Position numbers and translations under genes: made by a program
Assembly (NCBI GenBank): GCA_026418155.1
Contig: JAOABV010000007.1
Span: forward strand, 1 to 56,809
From: a candidate division WOR-3 bacterium
GTDB taxonomy: Bacteria > Hydrothermota > Tepidihabitantia > Tepidihabitantales > CAIPLT01
Reading direction: 5' to 3'
Length of the DNA stretch: 56,809 nucleotides
Notes under the pieces: model-generated
What the model was told of the DNA's origin: nothing
Databases searched by the model: none
Seen by the model: the letters and a program-made list of their open reading frames with translations, nothing else
Shown here: positions 41,843 to 50,057 of the stretch, piece after piece
Numbering within the stretch: the first letter of the stretch is position 1
Layout of the letters: every line of letters starts with the position of its first letter

Positions 41843-44404
41843 ATGCTGATAATACTATGTTGGGCGCTGTTAACCGTCGAGATTAATAAAGATTCTCTTT
41901 TTAGCCGGGCAGGCGAAAATTTACCTGAAATCAAAAAATTTATTTCCTCAGCCGAACACAAAGGGTATTGGCATTGGGCAGAGTTCTTACTTTCAGCAAT
42001 GCCGGATGTTGATTTAGTAAATCTCAAAGCAGACGATTTTATTAAATATTTCGATGCCTTGAAAAAGAATTATAATCGCGTACCCTGGCGAAACAGAATA
42101 AATGATAATCTATTCTATTATTATATCCTTCCTCATCGAGTAAGCCAAGAACCATTAGAGAATTTTACAGTAATTTATGCAGATACATTGTATGAACTGA
42201 TAAAGAAAACAAAAAGTATACGCGAAGCAGTGCTTCGAATTAATGAATGGGTGTTTACTAAGATGAAATATGAACCGACTGAACGCTGGGACCAGAATGC
42301 TCTAACCACCATCAAACGTGGTATTGGAAGATGCGAAGAGATGTCAATTCTATTCATTAAAGCACTTAGGACAGTTTGCATTCCGGCTCGTCATACCTAT
42401 ACGCCTTGGTGGCCATTCACAAATTCCAATCACGCCTGGGTTGAAGTCTGGATTGACGACAAATGGTATTTTCTGGGTGGCGGTGAACTTACAGATCTTA
42501 ACCAAACCTGGTTTGCTATACCTTCAAACAGGACTGCGATCATTAAAAGCGTTGTTTATGGTAAAACCCCTGAAGAATTACTCAAAACCCACAAGTCCAA
42601 TATCAAAAAAGTATCTAGTGGTTTTGGTACTGAAATAATTGATAAGCAAGGGAATGATTATTTAGTCATCAATTCAACTTCTAATTATACAGATGTCATT
42701 GAACTAACGATTAAAATTACAAAGGATAATTTGCCTGAAGAAAGTGTCTCCGTTTCAATCTCAGTATATAATTATTCTTCATTAGCACCGGTTGGTCTGA
42801 AAAAGACCAATAAAAATGGATATGTTCAGTGGTATGTAGGAAAGACAGATTTATTCATTTATGCTTATAAAGATACCAGAATCGGTTATTATATTTGGCG
42901 GCCATCAAATGAAGATTATGATACTATTCAGATTGATATTTCAAAAACTGAATTTCCTGATACATCGTTTTGGTTATATACTCGTAAAGTAACACGAAAT
43001 TTTCCAAAGTCAAGATATAAACCCAATACTAAATTACTTAAGAAATTACAGGAAGAACATTTTACTAAAATCAATTCTCTTGATAGTTTAACAGTTACAC
43101 AATTAGACTCTCAATCACTCAAGATATTTAATGACGCCAAAGGTAATAAACAATCTTTAATCAATTTTTATTTTAAGTTACCTGAAACGAAGAAAACGAT
43201 TTTCCAGAAGTATTTTCAGCATCTGGGGCAAAAAGATCTGGTTGGTTTTGATACCAGTGGACTATATCCAGAACTTTTATCTTTAGAGAAGTCATTAAGT
43301 TGGGCAAATAAAAGCATTCCAGATACGATTATTAGAACATATCTTGTCGCACCACGAATTTTATATGAACGATTAGGAAGTTGGCGCAGTGAACTACAAG
43401 AACATTTTATGAATCTAAGAAAAGCAACATTAAAAGATAAACCAAGAGTTAACCGTGTTGTTAATAATTTATTTGATTGGGTAAAACAGAACCTTAAGAA
43501 AAAAGAAGAAGGAGATTATTTTGGTCCAATGATGAACCCGTTAGATGTTTATAGAGCAAAAAGAGCGACTGACCTTGAACAATATATTTTTATTGTCGGA
43601 GTATTAAGAAGTATTGGCATTCCTGCAAGGATAAAATGGAGTTATGATGCAGTTGAATATTGGGATAATGGTTGGAAAGAACAAAGTTTCGAGCCAAAAG
43701 ACCAGAAAGAGAAGAGGTGGATTGGTTTAAAATTTGAGGCAAATAAGACAGATATTACTGAGCAAGTTGAATATTTCGAAGACTTTAGTATTATAAGATT
43801 TAAAGATACGCCAATACGACTTGAACCAGAAATTGATAATTTTAACAAACGCATAATCATTACACTTAACGCAGAGCCATCATATCTCATTACCGGCTGG
43901 CGAAATGGTTTTGGCGATGTATATGTGCGCATTAAGAAAATTTTACCTTCAAAAGATACCAGTTTTTATAATATAAATATGGATATACCTGAAAATATAA
44001 ATCCTGGCGATTTGATGGTTCGAGAATATAAAGGACTAAGAGATTTAACCAAAATCGGCATTAACGGAAAGACACTAAATAAAGGAGATGTGTTAGTAAT
44101 TATCTTTGATATAGAATCAGAAGCATCTAAATCAACACTTAAAAATGCTTGGCAAGACATAAACTTATTCAAAGGTAAGGTCTATTTATTAGCAGTTGCT
44201 TATGATAAAGAACAAGTTCAAGTTTTTTTGAAAGAAAGGGATATATATAAGGAGAATTTTTATCTTATCAAAGAAGATATTTATAATAAATGGGGCATCA
44301 AAGAACTACCTTCTTTCTTATATTTAAGGGATGGTAGATGTATGTTTTGGGTTGAAGGTCTAAACTTATACATACCTAAGTTGATACAAACTTTTCAAAA
44401 ATAG
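41843..44404 (+). CDS. Large transglutaminase-like protein with thioredoxin-like C-terminus
   Basis: An 853-aa, probably exported protein (short hydrophobic N-terminus, MLIILCWALLTVEI). A first transglutaminase-like domain (~110-220) has the Cys in 'GRCEEMSILFIKALRTVCIPARHTYTPWW', the His in 'NHAWVEVWIDDKWYFL' and an Asp in 'GELTDLNQTW', a plausible Cys-His-Asp triad. A beta-rich segment (~245-370) resembles carboxypeptidase-regulatory domains. A second transglutaminase-like unit (~540-640: 'LEQYIFIVGVLRSIGIPARIKWSY') lacks the Cys and looks inactive. The C-terminal ~110 residues (VYLLAVAYDKEQVQVFLKER, then WGIKELPSFLYLRDGRCMFWVEG) have the thioredoxin fold's cis-Pro region but no CxxC. Role unknown; protein cross-linking or peptide processing at the envelope is possible. 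Confidence 0.75.
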   Translation: MLIILCWALLTVEINKDSLFSRAGENLPEIKKFISSAEHKGYWHWAEFLLSAMPDVDLVNLKADDFIKYFDALKKNYNRVPWRNRINDNLFYYYILPHRVSQEPLENFTVIYADTLYELIKKTKSIREAVLRINEWVFTKMKYEPTERWDQNALTTIKRGIGRCEEMSILFIKALRTVCIPARHTYTPWWPFTNSNHAWVEVWIDDKWYFLGGGELTDLNQTWFAIPSNRTAIIKSVVYGKTPEELLKTHKSNIKKVSSGFGTEIIDKQGNDYLVINSTSNYTDVIELTIKITKDNLPEESVSVSISVYNYSSLAPVGLKKTNKNGYVQWYVGKTDLFIYAYKDTRIGYYIWRPSNEDYDTIQIDISKTEFPDTSFWLYTRKVTRNFPKSRYKPNTKLLKKLQEEHFTKINSLDSLTVTQLDSQSLKIFNDAKGNKQSLINFYFKLPETKKTIFQKYFQHLGQKDLVGFDTSGLYPELLSLEKSLSWANKSIPDTIIRTYLVAPRILYERLGSWRSELQEHFMNLRKATLKDKPRVNRVVNNLFDWVKQNLKKKEEGDYFGPMMNPLDVYRAKRATDLEQYIFIVGVLRSIGIPARIKWSYDAVEYWDNGWKEQSFEPKDQKEKRWIGLKFEANKTDITEQVEYFEDFSIIRFKDTPIRLEPEIDNFNKRIIITLNAEPSYLITGWRNGFGDVYVRIKKILPSKDTSFYNINMDIPENINPGDLMVREYKGLRDLTKIGINGKTLNKGDVLVIIFDIESEASKSTLKNAWQDINLFKGKVYLLAVAYDKEQVQVFLKERDIYKENFYLIKEDIYNKWGIKELPSFLYLRDGRCMFWVEGLNLYIPKLIQTFQK

Positions 44405-44562
44405 TTTTGAAAAAAATTGCCTTTTTCAACAAATTTACCATAGTAGGGTAAATACAAAAGAGAGAAAGTTTTTATAGAGTAAATCTCCAAAATAATAGTG
44501 TTTAATATTTTAATACATTTAAGTTTTATATGTTAAAGATACCGACTATTTATTCTTCTGTC
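44405..44562. other. Spacer after the transglutaminase-like gene
   Basis: AT-rich; no clear terminator for the upstream gene. It leads directly into the promoter at 44563-44590. Confidence 0.3.
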
Positions 44563-44590
44563 TTGACTTTTTAATATTTTTACATATAAT
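44563..44590 (+). promoter_or_regulatory. Promoter of the candidate small RNA
   Basis: TTGACT (44563-44568), 16-nt spacer, perfect TATAAT (44585-44590). The start point is predicted at about 44597. No protein-coding frame follows on this strand. Confidence 0.65.
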
Positions 44591-44596
44591 ATATAC

Positions 44597-44773
44597 AGTC
44601 ATTAAACCAATGATGGAAACAAATAATTGCGGAATTAGGGAAAGTGTCTTCAGACACCCACCCAAAGCATCTTAACCTCCTTCGCCTTTATCCTTACCCC
44701 GGATAAAGGTGTACATAACCTCCTTTCAAAAAAATGTCTGAAGGCAGCCCCATCTTTCCCTAATTCCATTTTT
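44597..44773 (+). ncRNA. Candidate structured small RNA with two exposed anti-Shine-Dalgarno-like loops
   Basis: Predicted transcript of ~175 nt. Seen in the sequence: a small 5' hairpin UCAUU-AAACC-AAUGA (44599-44613); a 14-bp perfect closing stem, GGAAUUAGGGAAAG (44631-44644) with CUUUCCCUAAUUCC (44754-44767), followed by AUUUUUAU; a second 12-bp stem, 44645-44656 with 44735-44746 (one G-U pair); and an apical 9-bp stem CCUUUAUCC/GGAUAAAGG (44685-44693 with 44701-44709). Between the second and apical stems is a large internal loop (28 and 25 nt), and each side carries UAACCUCCUU (44673-44682 and 44716-44725). Those contain ACCUCCUU, the 16S rRNA anti-Shine-Dalgarno core. The rod-with-bubble shape and size recall 6S RNA, which is the main alternative. 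The reverse strand has no promoter of this quality. Confidence 0.6.
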
Positions 44774-44824
44774 ATGTAATCAAATTCTTGTAATTAAATA
44801 GTCCAAATAAATTTATCCAGTAGA

Positions 44825-45952
44825 TTAATTTAAGATTTTAATTAGTTCTTGAGCGGTATTATAAGCACCATTAATTGGTAATTTACCCCATCCTCGTACC
44901 GCCATCTGAGCTAAAATTCCTGACTTATGTAATTCTTTGATAACCTTGGCTAAGTTTCGGGCTTCGGCTATGGTTGATATTGGATAAACAACGCCTTGCT
45001 CTTTAGCAAACTGATAATTTTCTATTGCATAGCTACCAATCATCGGAAACAATACAAACATTGGAATACCTAATCCGACAGCCCAATTAGTATGCTCATG
45101 ACTTGCTGAGACAAAAATGTCAAGTAATGGTAAAAGACGAGTCACTCTTTTTTGATAATCGACACGATGCTTACTTTGGATAAAAACAATTGAGCTTTTA
45201 GGTCTAAAAATAAGATTTTGTTTTTGATTAAGTTGAGCAATAAAATTTCGCGTTTTTTTCTGATTAATACCAGTAAAGACAATAGTCCTAAAGTTATCTT
45301 TAGTTACCGAAATAATTCCTTCAATAATTTTCTGAATATGAGGTTTAGGATATGCTCCAGAAATAAAAAAACCGACCGTTAATGGTTTGTCTGAGTTTAA
45401 CCGCAATAGCCGGGTCTTAAAATTTTCTTCCGCAGAGATGACTAAGTCCGGGCAGATAACCAATCCGCTAACAAAAACAGTGTCAGATTTTACGCCATAA
45501 TTAATAAGTTTTTGTTTGGTTGCTTCGGTCGGAACAACGATTTTTTTAACATTACAAGCACATTCGGGAGGCGCAGCAATTTCTCCATGAATATACCAAA
45601 TATCTCCGTTTAGATTATGGGCTAAAATTGGATGTGAAACTAAAACGACTTGGTGTTTATCGGCAATTTCTTTTTTGATATTCATTAGACAAAATCGAGC
45701 TAATTTATGTCCTTTTCCAGATGCTCGAAATTTATTGTAAAATTTCGTGCTAAGTCCGCCTTGTGCCCCAAAGCAATATAATTTTTCTGAAAATCGCCAG
45801 AAATATTGAGCAAGACCTTTTTCTCTACTCAGGACCTCAAGGTATTTTATAGGTATTCTAGGATTTTGAATTTTTATCGCTTGTAATACATAATCTAAAT
45901 AATAAGGATGGCCTAACCCAATTTCTAAATTAATTGCTAATAGCGATGGCAT
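44825..45952 (-). CDS. GT-B fold glycosyltransferase-like protein
   Basis: A 375-aa protein resembling GT28/MGDG-synthase-type glycosyltransferases. The N-terminus (SLLAINLEIGLGHPYYLDYVLQAI) has the 'GxGH' loop. The middle has 'VVLVSHPILAHNL' and 'KKIVVPTEATKQKLINYGVKSDTVFVSGLVI', as when processive lipid glycosyltransferases pass between lobes. The C-terminal half has 'TVGFFISGAYPKP', 'TIVFTGIN', 'LLPLLDIFVSASHEHTNWAVGLGIPMFVLFPMIGSYAIEN', matching the nucleotide-sugar-binding lobe. It is probably a membrane-peripheral enzyme acting on a lipid or glycan; donor and acceptor are unknown. TTGACA-N17-TAGTCT ends 6 nt before the ATG, with no Shine-Dalgarno. Confidence 0.7.
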   Translation of the reverse strand: MPSLLAINLEIGLGHPYYLDYVLQAIKIQNPRIPIKYLEVLSREKGLAQYFWRFSEKLYCFGAQGGLSTKFYNKFRASGKGHKLARFCLMNIKKEIADKHQVVLVSHPILAHNLNGDIWYIHGEIAAPPECACNVKKIVVPTEATKQKLINYGVKSDTVFVSGLVICPDLVISAEENFKTRLLRLNSDKPLTVGFFISGAYPKPHIQKIIEGIISVTKDNFRTIVFTGINQKKTRNFIAQLNQKQNLIFRPKSSIVFIQSKHRVDYQKRVTRLLPLLDIFVSASHEHTNWAVGLGIPMFVLFPMIGSYAIENYQFAKEQGVVYPISTIAEARNLAKVIKELHKSGILAQMAVRGWGKLPINGAYNTAQELIKILN

Positions 45953-45958
45953 ATTTTG

Positions 45959-45987
45959 AGACTAATAAATAAAGATATGATTGTCAA
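45959..45987 (-). promoter_or_regulatory. Leaderless promoter of the glycosyltransferase-like gene
   Basis: Minus-strand TTGACA (45982-45987), 17-nt spacer, TAGTCT (45959-45964), then 6 nt to the ATG at 45950-45952. The -10 box is imperfect. Confidence 0.5.
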
Positions 45988-46148
45988 GTAAAAGAACCTT
46001 CAAAAATTCTTACAAAACTACTGACCTCTGAAGGCAAACTAAAAATTTTTTTATATTTTCTGTGAGTTTATGCCATAAATCTTATTGGTCAGAATACATA
46101 TTAAAAGGGGACATGTGAGTATATAGTGCTTATTATTATGAGATTAAC

Positions 46149-46176
46149 TTGACTTTTCACTCTTCTATTATAAAAT
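46149..46176 (+). promoter_or_regulatory. Leaderless promoter of phoH
   Basis: TTGACT (46149-46154), 16-nt spacer, TAAAAT (46171-46176), then 7 nt to the ATG at 46184. No Shine-Dalgarno precedes the gene. Confidence 0.6.
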
Positions 46177-46183
46177 ATAAAAT

Positions 46184-47173
46184 ATGGGAAAAATTAAATC
46201 AGATATTGGTAAATTTTCCATCAGTCTAAGTGGCATTGACCCTGTAGCTTTACTCGGATTAGCCGATGAAAATCTTAAACTTATTAATCAATACTTTCAA
46301 TCGCAAATCTCGGTACGTGCTGACCGCATTCGGGTGACCGGTCCTAAATACGAATTAAGTAAAATTCGGGAATTATTCTTAAATTTAATTAACGCCTTAG
46401 AACATAGCGAAAGCATTACTTTAGAACGAGTCGCTCAAGAAATAAAAAATGTTGTCCCTGGACAAAAACTGGTTGTAGAACAGAAAGATAAATCTTTTGA
46501 GATAATAACAACGGAGAATGAAATTCGAACACCCAAAAAAGTAATCATTGCTAAAAGCTCTAATCAAGAACTATATTTACAGGCAATCGATAATTTTGAT
46601 ATTGTAATTGCAATTGGTCCAGCCGGAACTGGTAAAACTTATTTGGCAGTAGCAAAAGCAGTACAAGCATTAATATCAGGGAGAATTAGTCGAATTATTT
46701 TGACCCGTCCAGCAGTTGAAGCTGGTGAACAACTAGGGTTTTTACCTGGCAATTTGAAAGAAAAAGTCGACCCATATTTAAGACCATTGTATGATGCTTT
46801 ATACGATATGCTCCCTTTAGAAAGAATGAAACGATTAATTGACGAACAAATAATTGAAGTTGCACCGTTAGCGTATATGCGTGGAAGAACTCTTTCGGAT
46901 GCGTATGCGATTTTAGATGAAGCTCAAAACACGACTTCAATTCAAATGAAGATGTTTCTTACCCGTTTGGGATGGAATTCGAAAGCAATTGTTACGGGCG
47001 ATGTCACTCAGATAGATTTAGAAAAGAGATATACTTCCGGATTAATAGAAGTTCAGACCAAATTAAAAAATATTGAAGGTATCAAATTTGTCTATTTTAA
47101 TGAATACGATGTCGTCCGACCGCCACTGGTTTCCAAAATCATCAAGGCCTACGAGACAGATAAATCCCAATAA
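46184..47173 (+). CDS. phoH: PhoH-like ATPase (YbeZ)
   Basis: A 329-aa cytoplasmic ATPase linked to rRNA/RNA maturation with YbeY. It has Walker A GPAGTGKT (145-152), 'RIILTRPAVEAGEQLGFLPGNLKEKVDPYLRPLYDAL' and Walker B AYAILDEAQN (~238-247), followed by 'MKMFLTRLGWNSKAIVTGDVTQIDL'. The N-terminal ~100 residues contain the KH-like extension of YbeZ/PhoH proteins. The usual order phoH-ybeY-CBS protein is kept downstream. The promoter predicts a leaderless mRNA. Confidence 0.95.
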   Translation: MGKIKSDIGKFSISLSGIDPVALLGLADENLKLINQYFQSQISVRADRIRVTGPKYELSKIRELFLNLINALEHSESITLERVAQEIKNVVPGQKLVVEQKDKSFEIITTENEIRTPKKVIIAKSSNQELYLQAIDNFDIVIAIGPAGTGKTYLAVAKAVQALISGRISRIILTRPAVEAGEQLGFLPGNLKEKVDPYLRPLYDALYDMLPLERMKRLIDEQIIEVAPLAYMRGRTLSDAYAILDEAQNTTSIQMKMFLTRLGWNSKAIVTGDVTQIDLEKRYTSGLIEVQTKLKNIEGIKFVYFNEYDVVRPPLVSKIIKAYETDKSQ

Positions 47174-47321
47174 ATTAAATGTCAACAAATAATAATATCG
47201 AAGATGGCTACTTAAAAATTATCGACCAATATGATAATCGAACTAAAAGCAAAAACTAAATTAATAGTCCAGATAGTCCAGAAGGATTATTCGGACTTGT
47301 CAATTTTACTTAGGTGGGATA

Positions 47322-47711
47322 ATGAAAATTGAATGCTTAGGAAATGTATCCAAAACTGAAATTAGAACTTATAAGAAATTTGCTCAAACTGTTTTAAAAA
47401 GATTTTATAATCGATTATCACCCAATGCAAAATTCCTTAATATAATATTTGTCAATGACCAATATATCAAAGAGTTAAATAAAAAATATTTAGGTCGCAA
47501 TCGAACAACAGATGTTTTAGCATTTCCCATTAATGAAGAAATATGGGCCGAAATATATATTTCTAAAGACCGCGCCCGAATACAAGCCCAAAAACTGAAT
47601 CTCAGTCCGAAGCAGGAAGTCTGTAATTTGATAAGACATGGTATCCTTCATCTTTTAGGCTTCTCACATCAAGAAATGGAAAAACAAGATTTGAATAATT
47701 TAATTATTTAA
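47322..47711 (+). CDS. ybeY: Endoribonuclease YbeY (rRNA maturation factor)
   Basis: A 129-aa metal-dependent RNase needed for 16S rRNA 3'-end maturation and 70S quality control. The zinc-binding signature HGILHLLGFSH (HGxLHLxGyDH) lies at ~110-120, preceded by 'FVNDQYIKELNKKYLGRNRTTDVLAFP' with the conserved 'R.TDVLSFP'-type motif. It is a little shorter than most YbeY proteins at the C-terminus. AGGTGG sits 5 nt before the ATG. It lies between phoH and two CNNM genes, a conserved neighbourhood. Confidence 0.94.
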   Translation: MKIECLGNVSKTEIRTYKKFAQTVLKRFYNRLSPNAKFLNIIFVNDQYIKELNKKYLGRNRTTDVLAFPINEEIWAEIYISKDRARIQAQKLNLSPKQEVCNLIRHGILHLLGFSHQEMEKQDLNNLII

Positions 47712-47806
47712 ACTCTTTGTTTCAAAAAGTTAATATCCAAAGTGTCAATTTGGGCAATTAAATTTGAAGTCCCGTTGTAATTTTTATCGTTGAGTAAACA
47801 AAGTAA

Positions 47807-49120
47807 ATGTTTATCTATTTGATAATTGTAATTATTCTTTTAGTGTTTTCTTTTATTTTTTCCGGCTCGGAAACAGCTTTTTTTAGTTTTAATGAAACTT
47901 TACGGGCTTCAATGCGAGAAAAAGCTCGATATTCAGTTACAGGCCGCAATTATTTAAAATATCTCACAATAATAGAAAATTTGGTAAATAATCCTTCAAC
48001 ATTATTAGCCACTATCCTTTTGGGTAATCTCTTTGTCAATACTTCGGCATCTTCAGTTTTTACTCTGTTTGTCATCACTTTGGCAAAAAAATACGACTTA
48101 GCGGTTGATATATTCATTACTATCGGAGCAATCTTTATGACGGTTTTACTGCTAATTTTTGGTGAAATTACACCCAAAGTTATTGCTGTCCGCAATCCCA
48201 GCACATTTGCATTGAAAACTACGAATTTAATCTATTGCCTTTCCAAACTATTTAGATGTGTAACTACTCCTTTACAACAATTGGGTGACTGGCTATTAAC
48301 TCGAATTAATCGTTATATAACAAAGACACCTTTTCCGTCAGAAGATGATTTAAAGACAATCATTGATTTAAGTAAAGAACAAGGTTTAATTCTTGTTGAG
48401 GAAAAAGATTTTCTTTACAATTTAGTTGATTTATCCCATCGTCGAGTGTCCGAAGTGATGACTCCTCGCATTCAAATGGTTTGCCTTAATAAAGATTTAA
48501 CCATTACTGAAGTTATGAAAATAATCACCTCGAATGACTTTCCCTTATATTCGAGAATTCCAGTCTATAAAGAGACTGTTGATAATATAGTGGGCATCCT
48601 TTACTTAAAAGATTTAACCACAAAGATTAAAACTAAAAAATTTTTGCAGCGTCCGATTGAAGAAATTGTGCGCCGACCTTACTTTGTACCCGAAAACAAA
48701 TCTTTGCCAGTTCTTTTAGAAGAGTTGCGGAAAAAAGATTCCCATATCGCAATTGTTATTGATGAGTATGGACAAACTGCCGGTCTAGTAACATTAGAAG
48801 ATATCTTAGAAACACTATTAGGTGAGATTCAAGATGAATTTGACACTACTGAAGAAATGCCTTATAAATCTGTTGATTCCCGATCTTATCTTGTTTCTGG
48901 TGATATTGATTTAAAAACTTTAGACCGTTTATTTGGTGATTTTAGCCAGGATATTTCTCCATCAATTGGTGACCGTTTAAGTGGTTTTATCTTACATAAC
49001 TGGGGCCGGATTCCTCAAAAAGGTGAAATTTTAATTTATAAAAATTATCGACTGGAGATAAAATCCATAAGTCGAAAACGAATTCTTAAAGTATTAATTA
49101 CAAAAGTAGGCAATGAATGA
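47807..49120 (+). CDS. CNNM/CorC-type protein with CBS pair and CorC_HlyC domain
   Basis: A 437-aa membrane protein. The N-terminal DUF21/CNNM domain (~1-190) has three to four membrane segments and the family phrase 'FSFIFSGSETAFFSFNETLR'. A CBS pair follows (~205-330; 'VSEVMTPRIQMVCLN', 'FPLYSRIPVYKETVDNIVGILYLKDL', 'IAIVIDEYGQTAGLVTLEDILETLLGEIQDEFD'), then a C-terminal CorC_HlyC/transporter-associated domain (~345-430). Such proteins are linked to Mg2+ (and Co2+) export or resistance and have been called haemolysin-C-like; a haemolysin role is not indicated. It overlaps the next gene by 8 nt. Confidence 0.92.
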   Translation: MFIYLIIVIILLVFSFIFSGSETAFFSFNETLRASMREKARYSVTGRNYLKYLTIIENLVNNPSTLLATILLGNLFVNTSASSVFTLFVITLAKKYDLAVDIFITIGAIFMTVLLLIFGEITPKVIAVRNPSTFALKTTNLIYCLSKLFRCVTTPLQQLGDWLLTRINRYITKTPFPSEDDLKTIIDLSKEQGLILVEEKDFLYNLVDLSHRRVSEVMTPRIQMVCLNKDLTITEVMKIITSNDFPLYSRIPVYKETVDNIVGILYLKDLTTKIKTKKFLQRPIEEIVRRPYFVPENKSLPVLLEELRKKDSHIAIVIDEYGQTAGLVTLEDILETLLGEIQDEFDTTEEMPYKSVDSRSYLVSGDIDLKTLDRLFGDFSQDISPSIGDRLSGFILHNWGRIPQKGEILIYKNYRLEIKSISRKRILKVLITKVGNE

Positions 49121-50057
49121 AATAATCTTGGGTCTAATCACTGTAATCGGACAAGGAGTTTTTGCTGGTAGTGAAACGGCTTTTGCTAAAGCCAACTGGA
49201 TTCGTTTGATGACTTGGGCAAAAAGAAGCAATCTTGCCTCAGTTTTCAAAGTCCGTGTCAATACCGCAATTGGCGTTTTAGAAAAAAAAGAACAGGTTTT
49301 AATTATCACTTTAATTTTGACTAATCTCTTTGTGGTAATGACATCAGTAATTTTTTCCCGCTTCTTTATTATCTATTTTGGTCCAGCATATACAATCGTC
49401 TCAGTAATACTTGTAGTGATTTTATCATTAGTATTTGGTGATTTTTTACCTAAAGTTATTGCGCAGGCATTTGCCGAATATTGGGTAATAATTATCAGTC
49501 CTTTAATCCGATTATTGTTAATTGTCTTTTCGCCAATTTTGCCTAAAGTACGAAATAATAGTTATTATAAACTCTCAAGGCAGGATTTTCTTTCTTTGCT
49601 CAAAGAGAAAAAAACAAAAGATTCGCCAACTCTCAATCAAATGGCAAAAGCCCTTTTTGAATTTTCCCAAATGACAGTCGGAGAGATTATGATTCCTAAA
49701 GAACGGATTGTTGGATTACCGGAAGATGTGACTTATCGACAAGCAAAAAAAATCATTGAAAAATATCGTTTCTCACGGTATCCTATTTATCAAAAAAATC
49801 TTAATAAGATAATTGCTATAATTCATATTAAAGATATTATTTGGGCAATTAAAAGCAAAACCTGGAAATTAAAAGAGTTTTATCGAAAGCCTTATTTAGT
49901 GTCTGCAAAGGATAAAGCGATAATGGTTTTGAAAACAATGAGCCGCCAGGGTGAACATTTAGCAATTGTCCAAAATGAACAGGCCGAGACTGTAGGAATT
50001 ATAACTTTAGAAGATTTACTTGAAGAAGTAGTAGGAGAGATTAGAAGTGAAACTTAA
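49113..50057 (+). CDS. Second CNNM/CBS protein, without the CorC_HlyC domain
   Basis: A 314-aa paralogue of the preceding gene. It has 'TVIGQGVFAGSETAFAKANWIRLM' and the membrane domain (~1-170), then a CBS pair ('VGEIMIPKERIVGLPEDV', 'FSRYPIYQKNLNKIIAIIHIKDII', 'LAIVQNEQAETVGIITLEDLLEEVVGEIRSE'), and stops directly after it. Its start overlaps the stop of the first copy and its end overlaps mgtE by 11 nt, so the three are translationally coupled. Tandem CNNM genes followed by MgtE suggest a Mg2+ homeostasis unit. Confidence 0.9.
   Translation: MNEIILGLITVIGQGVFAGSETAFAKANWIRLMTWAKRSNLASVFKVRVNTAIGVLEKKEQVLIITLILTNLFVVMTSVIFSRFFIIYFGPAYTIVSVILVVILSLVFGDFLPKVIAQAFAEYWVIIISPLIRLLLIVFSPILPKVRNNSYYKLSRQDFLSLLKEKKTKDSPTLNQMAKALFEFSQMTVGEIMIPKERIVGLPEDVTYRQAKKIIEKYRFSRYPIYQKNLNKIIAIIHIKDIIWAIKSKTWKLKEFYRKPYLVSAKDKAIMVLKTMSRQGEHLAIVQNEQAETVGIITLEDLLEEVVGEIRSET

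Noticed and set aside
44645-44767. Two tiny minus-strand ORFs (14 and 6 codons), each after AAGGAGGTT
   Set aside because: The apparent Shine-Dalgarno sites are the complement of the CCTCCTT loops in the plus-strand RNA. The promoter and U-run support the plus strand, and no minus promoter is seen, though they were worth noting.
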